In this document: positions 6,864 through 9,559 of the stretch, piece by piece | How positions within the stretch are numbered: position 1 is the first letter of the stretch | Layout: every line of letters begins with the position of its first letter | Assembly: GCA_012837465.1 (NCBI GenBank) | Contig: DURG01000193.1 | Location: 1-9,559, forward strand | Origin: Propionibacterium sp. | Lineage (GTDB): Bacteria > Actinomycetota > Actinomycetes > Propionibacteriales > Propionibacteriaceae | Length of the DNA: 9,559 nt | Direction: 5' to 3' | The notes under the pieces: model-generated | The model's input: the letters and a program-made list of their open reading frames with translations, nothing else | What the model was told of the DNA's origin: nothing | Databases searched by the model: none | Translations under genes and position numbers: made by a program

Positions 6864-8468
6864 ATGCCGAGCCTGCCGGTACAGCCCGCCGAGTTTCATG
6901 TGTTCGACACCTCCCTGCGCGACGGCGCGCAGCAGGAGGGCCTGCACCTGTCGGTGGACGACAAGCTGAGGATCGCGGGCTACCTCGACGAACTGGGCGT
7001 GCACTTCATCGAGGGCGGCTGGCCGGGCGCCAACCCGAACGACACCGAGTTCTTCCAGCGCGCGAAGGACCTCGACCTCCAGTGCTCCAAGCTCGTGGCC
7101 TTCGGCGCCACCCGCAAGGCCGGCGCGAGGGCCGACGGCGACGCGCTCACCCAGGCCCTCGTCGACGCAGGCACGGACTACATCTGCATCGTGGCGAAGT
7201 CGCACGACGAGCACGTCTTCCGAGCCCTGCGCACCACGCTGGAGGAGAACCTCGAGATGGTGCGCGACACCGTCGAGTTCCTCCGCGGCCAAGGCAAACA
7301 CGTGTTCGTCGACTGCGAGCACTTCTTCGACGGCTACCGCGCCAACCCCGAGTACGCGCTCCAGGTGGTGCGCACCGCCCACGAGGCCGGCGCCGAGGTG
7401 GTCGTGCTGTGCGACACCAACGGCGGCATGCTGCCCAGCTGGATGGGCGAGGTCGTCGAGGCGGCCGCGTCCACCGGCGCGAACCTGGGCATCCACTGCC
7501 ACAACGACACCGCCTGCGCCGTCGCCAACACCATGGCCGCCGTCGAGGCCGGCGTCATGCACGTGCAGGGCACCTTCAACGGCTACGGCGAGCGCACCGG
7601 CAACGCGGACCTCTCGGCCGTCATCCCCAATCTGCAGCTCAAGTACGGCTGGGAGGTGCTGCCACCCGAGCGACTCTCGGACCTCACCCGCGTCGCCCAC
7701 GCCATCGCCCTGGTGGCGCACCAGCCGCTGCTGGGGCGCCAACCCTACGTCGGCCAGTCGTCGTTCGCGCACAAGGCCGGCCTGCACGCCTCGGCCATCC
7801 GCGTGGACGAGAACCTCTACCAGCACATCGACCCGCTGCTCGTCGGCAACGACATGCGCATGCTGGTCTCCGACATGGCCGGCCGCGCGAACATCCAGAT
7901 CAAGGGCGAGCAACTCGGCTTCGACCTCGAGGACCGCGAACTCGCGGCCCGCATCACCGAAGTGGTCAAGAAGCGCGAGGCAGAGGGCTACTCCTACGAA
8001 TCCGCCGATGCCAGCTTCGAGATGCTGCTGCGCGACGAACTGGGCCTGCTCGACCTGCCGTTCGAGGTGCAGTCCTGGCGCGTGTTCACCGAGGAGCGCG
8101 ACGACCTCGACCTCTCCGAGGCCACCGTGAAGCTCACCGCCAATGGCCAGCGGTTCATGGTGGTCGGCGAGGGCAACGGCCCCGTCAACGCCCTCGACCA
8201 CGCGCTGCGCTCCGCGTTGCAGGCGGCCTTCCCTGAGGTGGGCCAGTTCGAGCTGACCGACTACCGCGTGCGGATCCTCGACGAGGGCCACGGCACCGAT
8301 GCCACCGTCCGCACCCTCATCGACACCGCCTACAACGGTTACGCCTGGACGACGGTGGGTGTGGGCACCAACGTCATCGAGGCGTCGTGGGAGGCGCTGC
8401 GCGACGCGCTGGCCTACGGTCTCATGGCCTACGTCAGCCGGGATGAGTCGGAGGCGGCGGCCCACTAG
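6864..8468 (+). CDS. cimA: (R)-citramalate synthase
   Basis: CimA condenses pyruvate with acetyl-CoA to citramalate, the first step of threonine-independent isoleucine synthesis. The 534 residues match the long CimA family rather than LeuA or homocitrate synthase. The N-terminal TIM barrel has the DRE-TIM motif FDTSLRDGAQQEG (R19, D20), and the metal histidines in GIHCHNDTACAVAN (H211, H213), followed by GTFNGYGERTGNADL (N247). A linker domain holds SSFAHKAGLHASA and LVSDMAGRANIQIKGEQLG. The C-terminal LeuA-type dimer/regulatory domain (about 400-530) probably binds the feedback inhibitor, presumably isoleucine. The start follows TTTGGAGAAA with GGAG 6 bases before the ATG; an extension to 6654 would run through the leuB start and is rejected. 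It is divergent from leuB, whose product acts two steps later. A FAH-family gene follows after 10 bases. Confidence 0.93.
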   Translation: MPSLPVQPAEFHVFDTSLRDGAQQEGLHLSVDDKLRIAGYLDELGVHFIEGGWPGANPNDTEFFQRAKDLDLQCSKLVAFGATRKAGARADGDALTQALVDAGTDYICIVAKSHDEHVFRALRTTLEENLEMVRDTVEFLRGQGKHVFVDCEHFFDGYRANPEYALQVVRTAHEAGAEVVVLCDTNGGMLPSWMGEVVEAAASTGANLGIHCHNDTACAVANTMAAVEAGVMHVQGTFNGYGERTGNADLSAVIPNLQLKYGWEVLPPERLSDLTRVAHAIALVAHQPLLGRQPYVGQSSFAHKAGLHASAIRVDENLYQHIDPLLVGNDMRMLVSDMAGRANIQIKGEQLGFDLEDRELAARITEVVKKREAEGYSYESADASFEMLLRDELGLLDLPFEVQSWRVFTEERDDLDLSEATVKLTANGQRFMVVGEGNGPVNALDHALRSALQAAFPEVGQFELTDYRVRILDEGHGTDATVRTLIDTAYNGYAWTTVGVGTNVIEASWEALRDALAYGLMAYVSRDESEAAAH

Positions 8469-8478
8469 TGTGGGGCCC

Positions 8479-9282
8479 ATGCGCATTGCACGTTTCGCCC
8501 TGGCCGGAAAGGATCCCGCCTACGGGGTCATCGAACTCGCCGTCGACGGGGGTGACCACCCGGACACGATCGCCGCGCTGACGGCGGATCCGCTGGCCGG
8601 CGTCCCCGTGAACTACACGGGGGAGCGTCACGACCTCGATGACGTGCGCCTGCTCGCGCCCGTCATCCCGCGTTCCAAGGTGGTGGGCGTGGGGAAGAAC
8701 TACGCCGAGCACGCCAAGGAGATGGGCGGCGAGGTACCCGAGTCGCCGCTGCTGTTCTTCAAGCCCAACACCTCGGTGATCGGCCCCAACGACACGATCA
8801 TCCGGCCGGTGGGCTGCGAGTCGCTGCACTTCGAGGGCGAACTCGCCGTGGTGATCGGCCGCATCTGCAAGCAGGTGCCCGTTGAGCGGGTGCCCGAGGT
8901 GATCTTCGGCTACACCATCGCCAACGACGTCACCGCGCGCGACTGGCAGGCCACCGACGGACAGTGGGCCCGCGCCAAGGGATCGGACACGTTCCTGCCG
9001 CTGGGCCCCTGGATGAACACCCACCTCACCATCGAGGAGGCCGAGCACCTCCCTGTCGAGACGCGCCTGAACGACGAGGTGCGCCAGAGCGGCGCCACCT
9101 CCCAGATGGTGCGCGGCATCGCGGAACTGGTGAGCTACATCTCCGATTCGATCACGCTGCTGCCGGGCGACCTCATCCTCACCGGCACCCCGGCGGGGGT
9201 GGGGGAGATGCAGCCCGGCGACGAGGTGCACGTCTCCATCGACGGGCTGGGCACGCTCAGCAATCCCGTCGACGACGCGTGA
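8479..9282 (+). CDS. fumarylacetoacetate hydrolase (FAH) family protein
   Basis: FAH-family enzymes are Mg2+/Mn2+-dependent hydrolases, decarboxylases or isomerases acting on 2-oxo or acylpyruvate-type acids in the cytoplasm. The 267 residues include the catalytic-region motif GVGKNYAEHAKEMGG (H78), the metal-binding pair in HFEGELAVVIG (E119, E121), a third ligand in ANDVTARDWQ (D150), the lysine of ARAKGSDTFLPLGPW (K167), and the C-terminal LTGTPAGVGEMQPGD. The active site looks intact. Members of this group are often labelled 2-hydroxyhepta-2,4-diene-1,7-dioate isomerase or acylpyruvase, but the substrate cannot be read from sequence. The ATG at 8479 is chosen by family N-terminus; a GTG at 8470 would add three residues, and neither has a good binding site. 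It starts 10 bases after cimA, so translation may be coupled. A FAH gene beside leuB is also known in mycobacteria, which suggests a conserved but unexplained link. Confidence 0.92.
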   Translation: MRIARFALAGKDPAYGVIELAVDGGDHPDTIAALTADPLAGVPVNYTGERHDLDDVRLLAPVIPRSKVVGVGKNYAEHAKEMGGEVPESPLLFFKPNTSVIGPNDTIIRPVGCESLHFEGELAVVIGRICKQVPVERVPEVIFGYTIANDVTARDWQATDGQWARAKGSDTFLPLGPWMNTHLTIEEAEHLPVETRLNDEVRQSGATSQMVRGIAELVSYISDSITLLPGDLILTGTPAGVGEMQPGDEVHVSIDGLGTLSNPVDDA

Positions 9283-9559
9283 GCCACCAGCCGACCCCGC
9301 TCGCCCTGTTCCACCGGGGCGAGCCGGGGGATCCGCCGACGGAGGTCCCGTACCCGCGGGTGATTCCGAAGTCGCCCTACCTCGGCATGACCGTGGTGTT
9401 CGGCGTCATGCTCGGGTTCGCGGCTTACGCCGTCCTCATCCCATTGGCGAATCAGGCATTCCTCGGCATCGGCTTCCTACTGCGTGGCGGGGGAGACTGG
9501 CAGGCCTACTTCGCGGACGCGGCGGCCTACCGGCTGCCCGACGGCCCCGTCGCCGGGCA
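9279..9559 (+). CDS. N-terminal part of a membrane protein, possibly CPBP-type intramembrane protease
   Basis: A frame opens with GTG at 9279, overlapping the FAH-family stop by four bases (GTGA), and stays open to the window end (93 codons seen). It starts with a proline-rich cytoplasmic stretch (VSHQPTPLALFHRGEPGDPP) and a PYPRVIPKSPYLG segment, followed by a hydrophobic helix, MTVVFGVMLGFAAYAVLIPL, at about residues 37-56. Codon use is G/C-ending like the neighbours. A proline-rich, PYPR-like lead-in before a first membrane helix reminds me of actinobacterial CPBP-family membrane proteins, but the diagnostic EExxR and HxxxB motifs would lie beyond the window. Frame and membrane nature are well supported; the family is only a guess. 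Translation is likely coupled to the upstream gene. Confidence 0.65.
   Translation, partial: MSHQPTPLALFHRGEPGDPPTEVPYPRVIPKSPYLGMTVVFGVMLGFAAYAVLIPLANQAFLGIGFLLRGGGDWQAYFADAAAYRLPDGPVAG

Noticed and set aside
8299..8478. 60-residue N-terminal extension of the FAH-family protein
   Set aside because: It overlaps the conserved C-terminus of cimA in another frame and is low-complexity; the family start is at 8479.
6843..8486. 547-codon frame antisense to cimA
   Set aside because: It is long only because high-GC coding sequence leaves the opposite strand with few stops; its Val/Gly/Ala/His-rich translation matches no family, whereas the sense frame is a complete CimA.

Overview
The window is chromosomal DNA from a high-GC Gram-positive bacterium. 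It is strongly GC-rich with G/C-ending codons throughout. The LeuB protein is of the short actinobacterial type, and leuB lies beside a fumarylacetoacetate-hydrolase-family gene, as I recall for mycobacteria. Together these point to Actinobacteria, perhaps Propionibacteriales (the order is inference). I see no mobile element, CRISPR, rRNA or tRNA. This is a core metabolic region for branched-chain amino acids.

Left part (1-3708): an ilvB-ilvN-ilvC operon on the + strand encodes both acetohydroxyacid synthase subunits and ketol-acid reductoisomerase. It is preceded by a well-formed transcription attenuator: an 11-residue leader peptide ending in Leu-Val-Ile-Leu-Pro (88-123), a hairpin directly after it (122-153), and a Rho-independent terminator with a six-T run (154-190). 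The true ilvB start is at 235; a longer reading frame from 166 begins inside the terminator loop. A long hairpin at 3658-3708 separates ilvC from the convergent next gene.

Middle part (3715-5674): an uncharacterised 155-residue helical protein on the - strand is divergent from an MgtE-type Mg2+ transporter on the + strand. An 8-bp perfect inverted repeat in the short gap between them surrounds a possible -10 element for mgtE.

Right part (5675-9559): leuB (- strand) converges tail to tail with mgtE with no intergenic base; the two stop codons form the centre of a 16-bp perfect palindrome. leuB is divergent from cimA ((R)-citramalate synthase). cimA is followed closely by a FAH-family hydrolase and, through a 4-base overlap, by the start of a membrane protein that runs off the window.

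Together the genes suggest an isoleucine route from pyruvate and acetyl-CoA: CimA makes citramalate, LeuCD (not in the window) isomerises it, LeuB oxidises it towards 2-oxobutyrate, and IlvBN and IlvC take that intermediate on. LeuB also serves leucine synthesis, and IlvBN/IlvC serve valine. The most informative non-coding element is the ilvB attenuator. I found no clearly new biological system.
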